Source of the DNA: CAVXFL01 sp963761015
GTDB taxonomy: Bacteria; Pseudomonadota; Alphaproteobacteria; Acetobacterales; Acetobacteraceae
Direction of reading: 5' to 3'
DNA: 64,000 nt
Assembly (NCBI GenBank): GCA_963761015.1
Contig: CAVXFL010000022.1
Coordinates: 62,001 to 126,000, forward strand
This document shows positions 18,837 to 27,557 of this stretch, in pieces. Positions within the stretch are counted from its first letter, which is position 1. The number at the start of each line of letters is the position of its first letter. The notes under the pieces are model-generated. The model did no database searches. It saw only the letters and a list, made by a program, of their open reading frames with translations, and had not been told where the DNA came from. The translations under genes and the position numbers were made by a program.

Positions 18837-18861
18837 CATGACCGGGCTTGACCCGGCCATC
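18837..18861. repeat. small palindrome overlapping the outer-membrane factor start
   Basis: CATGACCGGGCTTGACCCGG followed by CCATC forms a GGCCGGG/CCCGGCC-type hairpin common in alphaproteobacterial intergenic DNA. It overlaps the proposed start codon at 18838 and may hamper or tune translation. Confidence 0.45.
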
Positions 18862-20403
18862 TCGCGGCGGGCCAGGTGCCTTGCGCTCGCGGTGCTGCCG
18901 CTGGTGCTCGCCGGTTGCGAGGTGGGGCCGAACTATCATCGTCCAGCGGCGATCGTGCCCGCCGGCTACAAGGAACTCGCGGGCTGGAAGCCCGGCACGC
19001 CGATGGACATGGTCGATCGCGGCGCCTGGTGGGCGATCTATCACGATCCGGTGCTCGACCGTCTGGAGCGCCAGGTCGCGGTGTCCAATCAGAACCTGCT
19101 GGCCGCGCAGGCCGCGTACGAGCAGGCGCAGGCCGTGGTGCAACAGACGCGGGCGAGTTTCTGGCCGACCTTGACGCTCGGTGCCGGCGCCACCCGCCAA
19201 TCGTTCGGCGGCGGCGCGGGCAGCAGCGGGAGCACGCTCGCGATCGGCGGCGTCGGCGGAACCACCGGCACGGTCGGGACCGGATCGCGCGGGGTCACGC
19301 GCACGATCTACAACGTCCAGGGCGGCGCGAGCTGGGAGCCGGATTTGTGGGGCCGCATTCGCCGCAGCGTGGAGAGCAGCGTCGCGGCGGCCCAGGCCAC
19401 GGCCGCCGACGTTTCCTCCGCTCGGCTGTCCGCCCAGGCAACCTTGGCGGTGGCCTATTTCAATCTGCGCGCGGCGGATTCGCTGGAGCGCCTGCTGCGG
19501 GACACGGTGGCGCAATACCAGCGCGCGCTGCAAATCACGCAGAACCAGTACAACGCTGGCGTGGCCGCGCGCTCGGATGTCGTGCAGGCGCAAACGCAAC
19601 TCGAGACGGTGCAGGCGCAGCTCATCGCGGTGGGCGTGCAGCGCGCGCAATACGAACACGCCATCGCGGTGCTGACCGGACGGCCGCCCTCGGCGCTGAG
19701 CATTCCCGCCACGGCGCTGCCGAAACGCGTCCCGGTGGCGCCGCCCGGGGTGCCCTCCACCTTGCTCGAGCGGCGGCCCGACATCGCCGCCGCGGAGCGC
19801 TCGATGCAGCAGCAGAACGCGCTCATCGGGGTGCAGCTCGCGGCCTTCTACCCGACGCTCACGCTCTCGCCGACCTACGGCTACAGCGGCAGCTCGCTCG
19901 GCTCGCTGTTTTCCGTGGCCGATCGCGTCTGGTCGCTCGGCGCGTCGGCGAGCGAGTTGCTGTTCGCCGGCGGCGCGCGCACCGCCGCGGTGGCGCAGGC
20001 CCGCGCCGCCTACGACCAGAGCATCGCGAATTACCGCCAGGTGGTGCTCACGGCGTTTCAGCAGGTGGAGGACCAATTGGCGGCGCTGCGCATCCTGGAA
20101 CAGCAGGAGGCCGCCGAGGCGACGGCGGTGCGCTCGGCGCAGCAATCCGTGCGCATCGCGCTGAACGAGTATCGCGCCGGCACCGCGGCCTATACGGCGG
20201 TGATCACCGCCGAGGAAATCGCGCTCACCGACGAGGTGACGCTGTTGTCGATCCGCCAGGCGCGGCTGGTCGCGAGCGTATCGCTGATCGAATCGCTCGG
20301 CGGCGGCTGGACCGCCGCGCGGCTGCCGAGCAAGCAGGAGTTGCAGGAGTGGAACCCCATCCTGCCGAGCGGCCCGATCATGCGCCCGCTGCGCAATCCG
20401 TAG
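18838..20403 (+). CDS. NodT/OprM-type outer-membrane efflux lipoprotein
   Basis: Outer-membrane channel of the RND system. From ATG 18838 the product has a signal ending in LALAVLPLVLAGC (lipobox LAGC), then EVGPNYHRPA, typical of NodT-family factors. It continues WWAIYHDPVLDRLERQVAVS, long alpha-helical barrel repeats (NLLAAQAAYEQAQAVVQQTR; RSDVVQAQTQLETVQAQLIA) and the conserved LLERRPDIAAAERSMQQQNA. Total 521 residues, normal. Reading from the in-frame ATG at 18646 would add 64 residues of intergenic-looking sequence. The chosen ATG lies inside a small palindrome (ATGACCGGGCTTGA...), so a later start is possible. It is the last gene of the efflux operon, 210 bases after the MdtC stop. Confidence 0.88.
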   Translation: MTGLDPAISRRARCLALAVLPLVLAGCEVGPNYHRPAAIVPAGYKELAGWKPGTPMDMVDRGAWWAIYHDPVLDRLERQVAVSNQNLLAAQAAYEQAQAVVQQTRASFWPTLTLGAGATRQSFGGGAGSSGSTLAIGGVGGTTGTVGTGSRGVTRTIYNVQGGASWEPDLWGRIRRSVESSVAAAQATAADVSSARLSAQATLAVAYFNLRAADSLERLLRDTVAQYQRALQITQNQYNAGVAARSDVVQAQTQLETVQAQLIAVGVQRAQYEHAIAVLTGRPPSALSIPATALPKRVPVAPPGVPSTLLERRPDIAAAERSMQQQNALIGVQLAAFYPTLTLSPTYGYSGSSLGSLFSVADRVWSLGASASELLFAGGARTAAVAQARAAYDQSIANYRQVVLTAFQQVEDQLAALRILEQQEAAEATAVRSAQQSVRIALNEYRAGTAAYTAVITAEEIALTDEVTLLSIRQARLVASVSLIESLGGGWTAARLPSKQELQEWNPILPSGPIMRPLRNP

Positions 20404-20404
20404 G

Positions 20405-20875
20405 TCACCGACTATCGGTGCTCGGGGAATTCGCGGCCAGATGCCTGACGCTGAAGCCGTGCCGCTGCTCCAGGAGTTCGGCCACGCGCCGGCGGTGGCA
20501 GATGCGCCAGTCGGCTTCGTAGCAGAGCAGGCAGCTCGGCGTTGTCCCCGCGATCTCGGCCGCGCGCTGCAAGTCGAGTTCGGCCTCCGCGCTCGCCAGC
20601 CGCGCCTCGACGATGCGCCAGCAGCGCGGCCAGTCGCGCCGGCGGTTGGCTTCGCGCCCCTCGGGCGGCGTGCCGAGCGCCTTGAGGTGAACGTAGGCGA
20701 TGCCCGCCTCGTCCAGCCCCGCCGCCAACTGGCGCTTGGAAAATCCGGCGCGGCGAGAAATCGGGCGGTCGCGCACGTCGAGCAGCACCGTCACGCCCGC
20801 GGCGAGCAGCGTGGCGATCACGTCCCGCTGCGCCGTTTTCTCGTAGCCGATCGTGAAAAGCAGTGGCTGGCTCAT
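20405..20875 (-). CDS. DUF488 family protein
   Basis: 156-residue member of the DUF488 family, from ATG 20875: MSQPLLFTIGYEKTAQRDVI, then VTVLLDVRDRPISRRAGFSK, YVHLKALGTPPEGREANRRR and the cysteine/histidine-rich end SCLLCYEADWRICHRRRVAE. Family members are soluble proteins of unknown function, and the conserved LLCYE...CHR block suggests a metal or redox site. It is convergent with the outer-membrane factor (stops at 20403 and 20405) and divergent from the M20 peptidase. There is no context that assigns a role. Confidence 0.85.
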   Translation of the reverse strand: MSQPLLFTIGYEKTAQRDVIATLLAAGVTVLLDVRDRPISRRAGFSKRQLAAGLDEAGIAYVHLKALGTPPEGREANRRRDWPRCWRIVEARLASAEAELDLQRAAEIAGTTPSCLLCYEADWRICHRRRVAELLEQRHGFSVRHLAANSPSTDSR

Positions 20876-20928
20876 AGCGGATGGTCGTACGCCATTGCGG
20901 CGATTTCGGCGACGGGAGGGGGCGAGGC

Positions 20929-22077
20929 GTGATCACGGACTGGCTGGCCGCGCAACGGGAACCGATGATCGCGCTGTTGCGCGAAATCGTGAACATCGAC
21001 AGCGGCAGCTACAACAAGGCGGGCGCCGATGCGGTCGGGGCCGTGCTCCGCCGGTTTCTCCTGGCCCACGGCATCGCGGTTCAAACGATCCCGCAGCCCA
21101 ATCACGGGGATTGCCTCCGCGCGGCCGTCGGTGGCCGGGACGACCGATCCGGCGCGGTGCTGCTGATGGGCCACCGCGATACCGTGTTCCCGGACGGTGA
21201 GGCGGCGCAACGGCCGTTCACCATCCGCGACGGCATTGCCCACGGGCCTGGGGTCGCGGACATGAAGGCCGGGCTGGTCATGAACGCCTTCGTGCTGGCC
21301 GCCTTCGCGCGGGAGGGCGGCGGGCCGGCGCCGCTGGTGGGATTGTTCACCGCCGACGAGGAGATCGGCAGCCCGGAAGGCCGCGCCGTCATCGAGGCCG
21401 AGGCGCGCCACGTCCGCGCCGTGTTCAACAGCGAGCCCGGCCGTCCCTCCGGCAACGTCGTCACCGGCCGCAAGGGCGGCGTGTTCATGGTCATGCGCAT
21501 CGCCGGCAAGGCGGCGCACGCGGGCGGCAGCTTTTCCGACGGCATCAGCGCGATCGAGGAACTGGCGCGCAAAATCCAGGCGATCCACGCCCTGACCGAC
21601 CTCGACCGCGGCATCACGCTGAATGTCGGCCTGGTCAGCGGCGGGCAGAGCGTGAACACGGTCGCGCCCTGGGCCGAGGGCCAGATCGACCTGCGCTACA
21701 TCGACCCCGAGGACCGCGACGCGATGATGTCGCGCCTCCAGGCGATCGTGGCGCGGAGCGATGTTCCCGGCACGCAGGCGGAGTTGGCGGTCAGGGGCGA
21801 GTTCCTGCCGCTGACCGAAACCCCGCCGTCGCGCCGGCTGTTCGGGGTCTATCGCGACGCGGCGCGCGCCAGCGGCTTCGATCCGGATGGCGAGTTCACC
21901 GGCGGTTGCGCCAATTCCGGGTTCGCCTCGGCGCTCGGCGCGGCCACGATCTGCGGCGTCGGGCCGATCGGCGGCCGGGCGCACACGCCCGACGAGTTTC
22001 TGCGCCTCGACAGCCTGATCCCCCGCGCGCAAGCCTGCGCCCGCGCCATCACAGCCCTGGCTAGCGCCGGCACATAG
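20929..22077 (+). CDS. M20 family metallopeptidase (glutamate carboxypeptidase-like)
   Basis: Zinc-dependent exopeptidase of the M20A/CPG2 type, about 382 residues. GTG 20929 is preferred over the in-frame ATG at 20881: a strong ribosome site (GGGAGGGGG) precedes it and the family-like sequence begins there (ITDWLAAQREPMIALLREIV). Metal and catalytic motifs are intact: LLMGHRDTVFP (HxD), GPGVADMKAG with the bridging Asp, and TADEEIGSPEGRAVIEAEA with the general-base Glu pair. The dimerisation domain contains GKAAHAGGSFSDGISAIEEL, and the last zinc ligand lies in GGRAHTPDEF. It is cytoplasmic, with no signal peptide. The substrate is probably a gamma-glutamyl or N-acylated amino acid; not provable here. 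Confidence 0.88.
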   Translation: MITDWLAAQREPMIALLREIVNIDSGSYNKAGADAVGAVLRRFLLAHGIAVQTIPQPNHGDCLRAAVGGRDDRSGAVLLMGHRDTVFPDGEAAQRPFTIRDGIAHGPGVADMKAGLVMNAFVLAAFAREGGGPAPLVGLFTADEEIGSPEGRAVIEAEARHVRAVFNSEPGRPSGNVVTGRKGGVFMVMRIAGKAAHAGGSFSDGISAIEELARKIQAIHALTDLDRGITLNVGLVSGGQSVNTVAPWAEGQIDLRYIDPEDRDAMMSRLQAIVARSDVPGTQAELAVRGEFLPLTETPPSRRLFGVYRDAARASGFDPDGEFTGGCANSGFASALGAATICGVGPIGGRAHTPDEFLRLDSLIPRAQACARAITALASAGT

Positions 22078-22089
22078 CCACGCGGAGCG

Positions 22090-22470
22090 CTAGCGCCGGT
22101 GTCCGCCCCAGCCGCCGCGAAAACCACCGCCCCAGCCCCCGCGAAAACCACCGCCGCGCCAGCCGCCGTGCCAACCGCCGCCGCGCCAGCCCCCGCGCCA
22201 ACCGCCGCGCCAGCCCCAGCCGCCATGCCACCAGCCCCAGCCGCCGCGCCCCCAACCCGCGCCCCAGCCCCAAGGTCGGCCCCACCAGCCCCAACCATAG
22301 CCGGGCCAGCCGGCGTACAACCCGTACGGATAGCCTCCCCCGTAGTACCCATACGGGTATCCATAGTAGCCATAATACCCGTATGGGTAGTAACAGGCAC
22401 TCGCGAGGCCTCCCAGGCCAAGCACGGCGAGCAGCGGGAGTACCAAGCGTAGCCGGCTGCGCATCGACAT
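22090..22470 (-). CDS. Gly/Trp/Tyr-rich repeat lipoprotein
   Basis: 126-residue product from ATG 22470, with ribosome site GGAGG seven bases upstream. The signal MSMRSRLRLVLPLLAVLGLG then GLASAC carries a plausible lipobox (ASAC). The mature protein is almost only Gly, Trp, Tyr, Arg and His: YYPYGYYGYYGYPYGYYGGG, then WGRPWGWGAGWGRGGWGWW, and repeated RGGW/HGGWRGGGFRGGW units to the end. Such low-complexity envelope proteins are common in Acetobacteraceae and other alphaproteobacteria, with no known function. Its stop (22090) is convergent with the M20 peptidase stop (22077). Confidence 0.65.
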   Translation of the reverse strand: MSMRSRLRLVLPLLAVLGLGGLASACYYPYGYYGYYGYPYGYYGGGYPYGLYAGWPGYGWGWWGRPWGWGAGWGRGGWGWWHGGWGWRGGWRGGWRGGGWHGGWRGGGFRGGWGGGFRGGWGGHRR

Positions 22471-22654
22471 GACGACCTCCGTTCCTGTCGTACCAGAGCG
22501 CCGCCACTCCAGCACTCCGCCCGAGCAAAGTTCAACCCCGCGCCGTTTCCGAAGTTTGGCGGCGTGTATCGGAATGTTGCCCGGCGGAAAACGCCGTCCG
22601 GATTTCGCCATCATCGCCGCCCAGAACGCCGCGTACGAAACCGGGAGCAAATCC

Positions 22655-24847
22655 GTGAGCGCTCGCGAAATCCTCCGCCTGACGAGCATCGCCATGGTCG
22701 TGGCCTGCCTCGCCGCGCCCCCGCTCACCTCGGCCGGCGCTCAGCCGGCCGGCCCGTCGCCCACCGAGGCAGGCCCTCCTCCACCGGCGCTCGTCGGCCG
22801 GCTCGCATTCCTGCAGGGCACGGTGTCGTTCCAGGGTCCGGGCGACGCGCAATGGCAGGCCGCGACGCTGAACTACCCGGTTACCAGCGGCGACGCTTTC
22901 TGGACCGAGCCGGACGCGCTTGCCGGGATCGAGGTGGCGGGAAGCCGGATTCTGGTTGAGCGGCGCGACCGAACTGGAGGTGACCACGCTCAACGAGCAG
23001 ACGCTTAATGCCAGCGAGCCGCAGGGCGAGCTTTACCTCCAACTCGCCCACCTCGACGGCCAAGCTTTTGTGATCGAAACGCCGCGCGCTACCGTCACCC
23101 TCGCGAAGGACGGGCGGTACGAGGTGAACGCGGGCGACACCGCGCACCCGACCGAAATCACCGTCCTGCAAGGCGCCGCCCAGGTCAAGAATGACACGTT
23201 GACGCTTCAGGTCGGCGGCAATCAGACCGCCACGATCAGCGGCACCCGGACTTTCCAGGGCAGCATCGGCCCGCTACGGCGGGATGCCTTCCTGGCCGGT
23301 ATGCTGGCCCGCCAACGGCCAATCGCCGCGGCCGCGCGGGCGAACGCGGCGCCCCCGCCGATCGTCAGGCAGATGACGGGCGGCAATGACCTGGACGATT
23401 ACGGAACCTGGCAATCGAATGCGGCTTACGGGGAAATCTGGTATCCGCCGGTTCAGGCTGGCTGGGCGCCATACGCCGAAGGGCGCTGGGATTACGTTGC
23501 CCCTTGGGGGTGGACCTGGGTGAGCGCCGAGGCCTGGGGCTTCGCGCCATTCCATTACGGCCGCTGGGCCGAGATCGGCGGCCGCTGGGCCTGGATACCC
23601 GGACGGCACCGCCCCGGCGCCGAACGCGTCTGGCGTCCGGTCTATGCGCCGGCGCTGGTGGCGTTCTTCGGGCTGGGCGGCGAGGGGCCGCGCGGGCGGC
23701 GCATCGGCTGGGTACCGCTCGGCCCCGGCGAACCGTACTACCCCCCGTACCGGCACGACGAGGCCTATCTGCGCGCGATCAACCGGCTGAACGTCCGCAA
23801 CGCGGCCGAACTCCGGCGCGAGCGGGCTCAGGAACAAGCCGCGCTCGAGCGGCTGGCCAACCGTCGCGCCGCAGTCACGGTGGCCGCGCCGGTGATGCTC
23901 CAATCGCGGCCGGTTCGCGGCGCGCTGGAGCGGCTCGCCCCGGCTCGGCTCGGACAAGCGCATCCGCTGATCGGCCGGCATCCGCTCAGGCCGACCGCCG
24001 CGACGGCTGGCGTGACGCCAAGAGTTGCGCGGGAACTGGGGCTGCCCGGCGCACCGCACCCGAGGGAACATGTTGCCCCAGGCCCGAGCATCGCGGCCGA
24101 GCGGCATCCGGCGGCCGGGAGGCCCGGATTGCTGCCGTCGCTGCGCCGGCCGACCCCGGCAGTTGGCGTGCCGGGTGAGCCTGTGGGCCCGGGCCGAAAG
24201 CCGGCCGAGCGGGTGCTGCCGGGCGCTGCGGTTGGAGTTCCACCGCGCCGGCCCGAGGTGAAGCCGCTCGCGCCAAGTGCTCCGGCGAAGCGTCTGCCGG
24301 AACTCCGCCCACCCGGCGCCAATCCACCCGGCCCCGCGCCTGTCGAACCGCCCCACCCGGCAATCAAGCCACACCTGCCCGGCGTCCCGACCGTCGCGCC
24401 TGGCGAGCATCATCCCGCCGCGCTACATCCGGGTGGTCCCGCGCAACCGCACATCGCTCCACCGGCACCAGCCCCCGCGCTCAGGCGGCACGAAGCGCCG
24501 TCGCCGTTGCGACCCAGAGAATTGCGCGCGCGGCCGCCAGAACACGGCGCCGCTGCTCCGGGGGGCCACCCGATGCCGCCGCCGCTAACCCGGGCGCCGC
24601 GTCAGATGGCCGTGCCGGAGCCGGCGCACGTCCCGCCGGGGATCGCGCCAACCCCGCGACCGCAGGCTCCGCACGTCGCGGCCCCGCCCGCCCTGCATCG
24701 CGCGCCGCCTCCGCCGCCGGTCCGGCATGCCGCCCCGCCACCGCGCGTCCCTGCAGCGCCGTCAGTGCAGCACCCCGCATCGGTTCCGCATGCGGCGGCT
24801 GGCGCAGGCCGGAAGCACACCCGAGGCCGGAAGCAGAGCATCGCTGA
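22655..24847 (+). CDS. FecR-like/DUF6600 secreted protein with Pro-rich tail, one frameshift, 3' end uncertain
   Basis: GTG 22655 begins a signal peptide (MVVACLAAPPLTSAGAQPA). A FecR-like beta region follows: VGRLAFLQGTVSFQGPGDAQ, then, after a one-base shift near 22953, WLSGATELEVTTLNEQTLNA. After that comes the tryptophan-rich DUF6600 core (YGEIWYPPVQAGWAPYAEGR; WTWVSAEAWGFAPFHYGRW; RWAWIPG; GWVPLGPGEPYYPPY) and about 300 residues rich in Pro, Ala, His and Arg. The open frame of the core does not stop but runs on to 26429 through unrelated genes. A TGA at 24845-24847 in the neighbouring frame, just before the convergent regulator, is the most sensible end. Periplasmic or envelope role inferred; function unknown. 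Confidence 0.6.
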
Positions 24848-24875
24848 GGTCGAAGCACTGGCCAGGAGCGGCCTT

Positions 24876-25262
24876 CTATCGGCCGGTCAGGCGCCGGGCG
24901 GTCGCGCAGATTTCGGAAGGCAGATAGGGCTTGGCGATCAGGGCATCGCGGCCAGGGTCGTCGATCCTCAGGCTGCCGTCGGGGCGGCCGGTCATGTAGA
25001 TGACGGGCAGCCCCGGCGCCTGCTCGCGGGCCCTCCGCGCCAGTCTCACGCCATCCAGCCGGCCGGGGAGCTGAATGTCGGTCAGCAGCAGATCGATGTC
25101 GGGTTGCTGTTGCAGAACCGTCAGCGCCTCGTCGGAATCGGCGGCCTCGACCACCTCGAATCCGTCGTCCGACAACGCCTCCGCCAAAACGAGCCGAACC
25201 AGGTACTCGTCCTCGACGATCAGGCACTTCGGGCCGGGCGTTTCCATCGGCGACGCGGGCAT
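24876..25262 (-). CDS. single-domain response regulator (CheY-like)
   Basis: About 128 residues from ATG 25262 (a second ATG at 25247 is equally possible). It is a complete receiver: CLIVEDEYLVRLVLAEALSD with the acidic pocket, phospho-acceptor Asp in LLLTDIQLPGRLDGV, switch Thr in VIYMTG, and the conserved Lys in ALIAKPYLPSEI. There is no output domain, so it acts by protein contact, as in phosphorelays. It is divergent from the PAS/phosphotransfer protein starting near 25356, with only about 94 bases between, which makes the two likely partners. Confidence 0.85.
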   Translation of the reverse strand: MPASPMETPGPKCLIVEDEYLVRLVLAEALSDDGFEVVEAADSDEALTVLQQQPDIDLLLTDIQLPGRLDGVRLARRAREQAPGLPVIYMTGRPDGSLRIDDPGRDALIAKPYLPSEICATARRLTGR

Positions 25263-25355
25263 ACGGCATGCTCGCACGATTCGCCGCGGCGTGGAACAAC
25301 GCCGCGGGCCAATGCGGCCGAAGTATGGCGAAAGCCCGATCGAGTTCTCGAATTT

Positions 25356-26429
25356 TTGACGAATTCGGAACTCTCTCGGCCGCAAACTCGTTCAGGCGCG
25401 GACATCGGAGATTGCGACATCGGGGCCGAGGCCAAGTCCGATCTGCTGTTCGCGGCCATCGCGGCAAGCCGGGTGGCGATCGTTCTGATCGATCCCAATC
25501 GCCCCGGCGATCCGATCGTGCGCGCCAATCCGGCTTTCGAGGCGCTCACCGGGTTCACCGAACAAGACGCGCTCGGCCGCGACATCGGCATGTTGCAGCA
25601 ACCGGCGAACGATCCGGCGATCTTCGCGCGCATCCGGGCGGCGATCCGCGCGCGCGAGGCACTCGATACCGAGGCGGAAATTCGCCGCAAGGACGGGAGC
25701 AACGCCCCGGCGGCCTGCTTCCTGAGCCCGGTACCTGGCGCCGACGACCGCGTCCGCTACGTCATGTGCGCGCTGTTCGATATCGGTGGAGGCCGGGCGG
25801 CGGCGCGCCGGCGGTCCGGGGCCGGCGGATTGAACGAACTGGGCGAACTGGTCCGCGGCTTCGGCCATGAACTCAACAATCTGCTCACGGTGATGCGCAT
25901 CAATCTCGAGCCGCTGATCGAGGTGCCGGGCGATGCGCGGACTCCGAAGCGGCTGGAACGCATCGCCTGGGCGGTGGACCGCGCCGCCGAACGGGTGCGC
26001 GGCTTCGCGGCGCGGTTCCGCGACGAGAGCCCGCCGGGTTCGCCGGACGAGGCTCCCAAACGGACGCTGCCGCGCGCCCGGGAAGGCGAGCGCGTTCTCG
26101 TCGTGGAACCCGACGCCATCCTCGGCCTGCAGGCGAGTTCCATGCTGAGCGGCCTGGGCTATCGGGTCGAGCATGTCGCGGGGCCGGAGGCGGCGCTGCG
26201 GGCGTTGTCCGGCGAGGAACGGGTGGATCTGCTCATTGCCGAGGCGAAGGCGCGCGGGGAGGGCGGCGAACTCCTCGCGGAGCGGGCGCGCGCATTGGCC
26301 AACGGGTTGAAGATTCTGCACTGCGGGTCGGCCGGCGCCGGCGTGCCGGGCGCGATCGCGAAGCCGTTCCAGTTGCTCGAACTGGCCCGCGCCGTCAGGG
26401 AGGCGATCGACGCTCCTCCGTCGGCCTGA
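25356..26429 (+). CDS. LOV-like PAS / DHp / pseudo-receiver protein lacking an ATPase domain
   Basis: Start taken as TTG 25356; no ATG precedes the domain in this frame. The PAS domain has LOV layout (VRANPAFEALTGFTEQDALG, then ARIRAAIRAREALDTEAEIR and RKDGSN), but the photoactive GRNCRFLQ motif is GRDIGMLQ, so the cysteine is gone. Next comes a histidine phosphotransfer helix GFGHELNNLLTVMRINLEPL, like the NNLL class of hybrid kinases. No HATPase follows. About 40 residues later a receiver starts (ERVLVVEPDAILGLQASSML), but its phospho-acceptor position reads DLLIAEAK, Glu for Asp; the Lys of AIAKPF is kept. It cannot autophosphorylate alone and may be a phosphotransfer or scaffold partner of the divergent regulator. 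Confidence 0.7.
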   Translation: MTNSELSRPQTRSGADIGDCDIGAEAKSDLLFAAIAASRVAIVLIDPNRPGDPIVRANPAFEALTGFTEQDALGRDIGMLQQPANDPAIFARIRAAIRAREALDTEAEIRRKDGSNAPAACFLSPVPGADDRVRYVMCALFDIGGGRAAARRRSGAGGLNELGELVRGFGHELNNLLTVMRINLEPLIEVPGDARTPKRLERIAWAVDRAAERVRGFAARFRDESPPGSPDEAPKRTLPRAREGERVLVVEPDAILGLQASSMLSGLGYRVEHVAGPEAALRALSGEERVDLLIAEAKARGEGGELLAERARALANGLKILHCGSAGAGVPGAIAKPFQLLELARAVREAIDAPPSA

Positions 26430-26502
26430 CCGGTTTCCGCCTCGGGCGAACCAACCGCCCACTGCCGCGTCCTCTACCCGAGGCACCAGAGGAGTGGCAA
26501 CG

Positions 26503-26754
26503 ATGATCCGCCTGAAGACACTGGCCGCCTGCGCGGCGATCGCGGTGATGGCGTCGAGCACGCCGGGTTGGGCAAGACCGCACCACGGACACGGCTGGTT
26601 CGGCGCTCACCGTGGGCATCACGCGATGATGGGGCACCACCGATTTGCGCACCGGCGGGGTCATCGGGGTTTGCACCGGGGCTGGATGATCGGCCAAGGC
26701 AATCCGCACCGTCGGTGCTTCCACGGCGTCGGGTTCTTCGGCGGCGGCTGCTGA
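26503..26754 (+). CDS. small secreted His-rich protein
   Basis: 83 residues from ATG 26503, eight bases after AGAGGAG. Signal peptide MIRLKTLAACAAIAVMASST to PGWA; mature part of about 60 residues dominated by His, Gly, Arg and Phe (HHGHGWFGAHRGHHAMMGHH, ending GVGFFGGGC). The histidine density suggests metal binding in the periplasm, which is inference only. It lies 74 bases downstream of the PAS/DHp protein on the same strand, so cotranscription is possible. Confidence 0.6.
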   Translation: MIRLKTLAACAAIAVMASSTPGWARPHHGHGWFGAHRGHHAMMGHHRFAHRRGHRGLHRGWMIGQGNPHRRCFHGVGFFGGGC

Positions 26755-26762
26755 GCGAACGG

Positions 26763-27464
26763 CTACCCGGCGAAGGCTCCGGCCGGCGACCGGGCCAGCA
26801 GATCGGCGCCGGCAATGGCGAACAGCACCGCGCCCACGCCGATCAAGCCGGCGCTCCACAGCAGGTCGAGATTGATCCAACTCCGGCGGAGCACCATCAG
26901 CCCGACCCAGGAATAGACCACCCAGGCCATCACGCCGGTCACGACGAGCATCGCCCCCGTGTGAACGAGAACCGCCAGTGCCCCGATCCAGGCAGAGGTG
27001 GCGAAGGCGGCGAGCGCGGCGCCGTGGTGGTGCGTGAGCGAGGCGAGCCGGGTCGGCTGCGTGGGGATGGCCAGCAACAACGGCGCCAGCATGAGCCCGG
27101 CGCCGTGCGCGGTCGCCATCAGGAACGACCACACCAGCAGATCGCGAAACCCGGCGACCATGCCGACGCGGAAGCGGTGGCGATAGCCGCGCGCGAGGCG
27201 GTAGATGCCGAAGCCGATCAGGCACGCGGCGGCCGCCAGCTGCAGCGGCACCGGATCGAACGCGAACCAGAGCGCCTCGACCGCGGCGATGACCACCGCG
27301 ATGGCGGCGGCGTGGCCGAGCGCGATCGGCGGCAGCGCGCGCAGCACCGCGCGGCGGTCGCGCGCCTGCAGCCCGAGCGCCACCGCGAACAGCCAGCCCA
27401 TGGCGGGATTGAGCCCATGGAACGCACCCAGGCCCGCCAGTGCCGCCCAGGGCCAGATGGTCAT
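26763..27464 (-). CDS. polytopic membrane protein (NicO/UreH-like topology)
   Basis: 233 residues with about six membrane segments. The first contains the characteristic ALAGLGAFHGLNPAMGWLFA. Other segments include HAAAIAVVIAAVEALWFAF and LVHTGAMLVVTGVMAWVVYS. A His-rich loop, THHHGAA, lies near residue 146. The fold recalls small metal/urease-accessory or sulfite-exporter type transporters, but I do not recognise a named family. It is downstream of the SBP56 gene on the same strand, 93 bases after its stop, with a strong hairpin in the gap that may separate the transcripts. Confidence 0.7.
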   Translation of the reverse strand: MTIWPWAALAGLGAFHGLNPAMGWLFAVALGLQARDRRAVLRALPPIALGHAAAIAVVIAAVEALWFAFDPVPLQLAAAACLIGFGIYRLARGYRHRFRVGMVAGFRDLLVWSFLMATAHGAGLMLAPLLLAIPTQPTRLASLTHHHGAALAAFATSAWIGALAVLVHTGAMLVVTGVMAWVVYSWVGLMVLRRSWINLDLLWSAGLIGVGAVLFAIAGADLLARSPAGAFAG

Positions 27465-27492
27465 CGCAGCGTCGTCACAGCGACCGCAACCT

Positions 27493-27516
27493 CCCTCTCC
27501 CGCTTGCGGGAGAGGG
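27493..27516. terminator. perfect 11-bp hairpin between SBP56 and membrane-protein genes
   Basis: CCCTCTCCCGC at 27493-27503 pairs with GCGGGAGAGGG at 27506-27516 across a TT loop. This repeat type is common between proteobacterial genes. It may attenuate read-through from the SBP56 gene; no T-run follows on either strand. Confidence 0.45.
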
Positions 27517-27557
27517 CCGGGGTGAGGGCGGCCGAGGTGAGGGCCGCCGGGGTAAAC

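Noticed and set aside
25356..25900. Blue-light LOV photoreceptor
   Set aside because: The flavin-adduct cysteine is replaced (GRDIGMLQ) and FMN-contact Asn positions are lost, so photoactivity is not expected.
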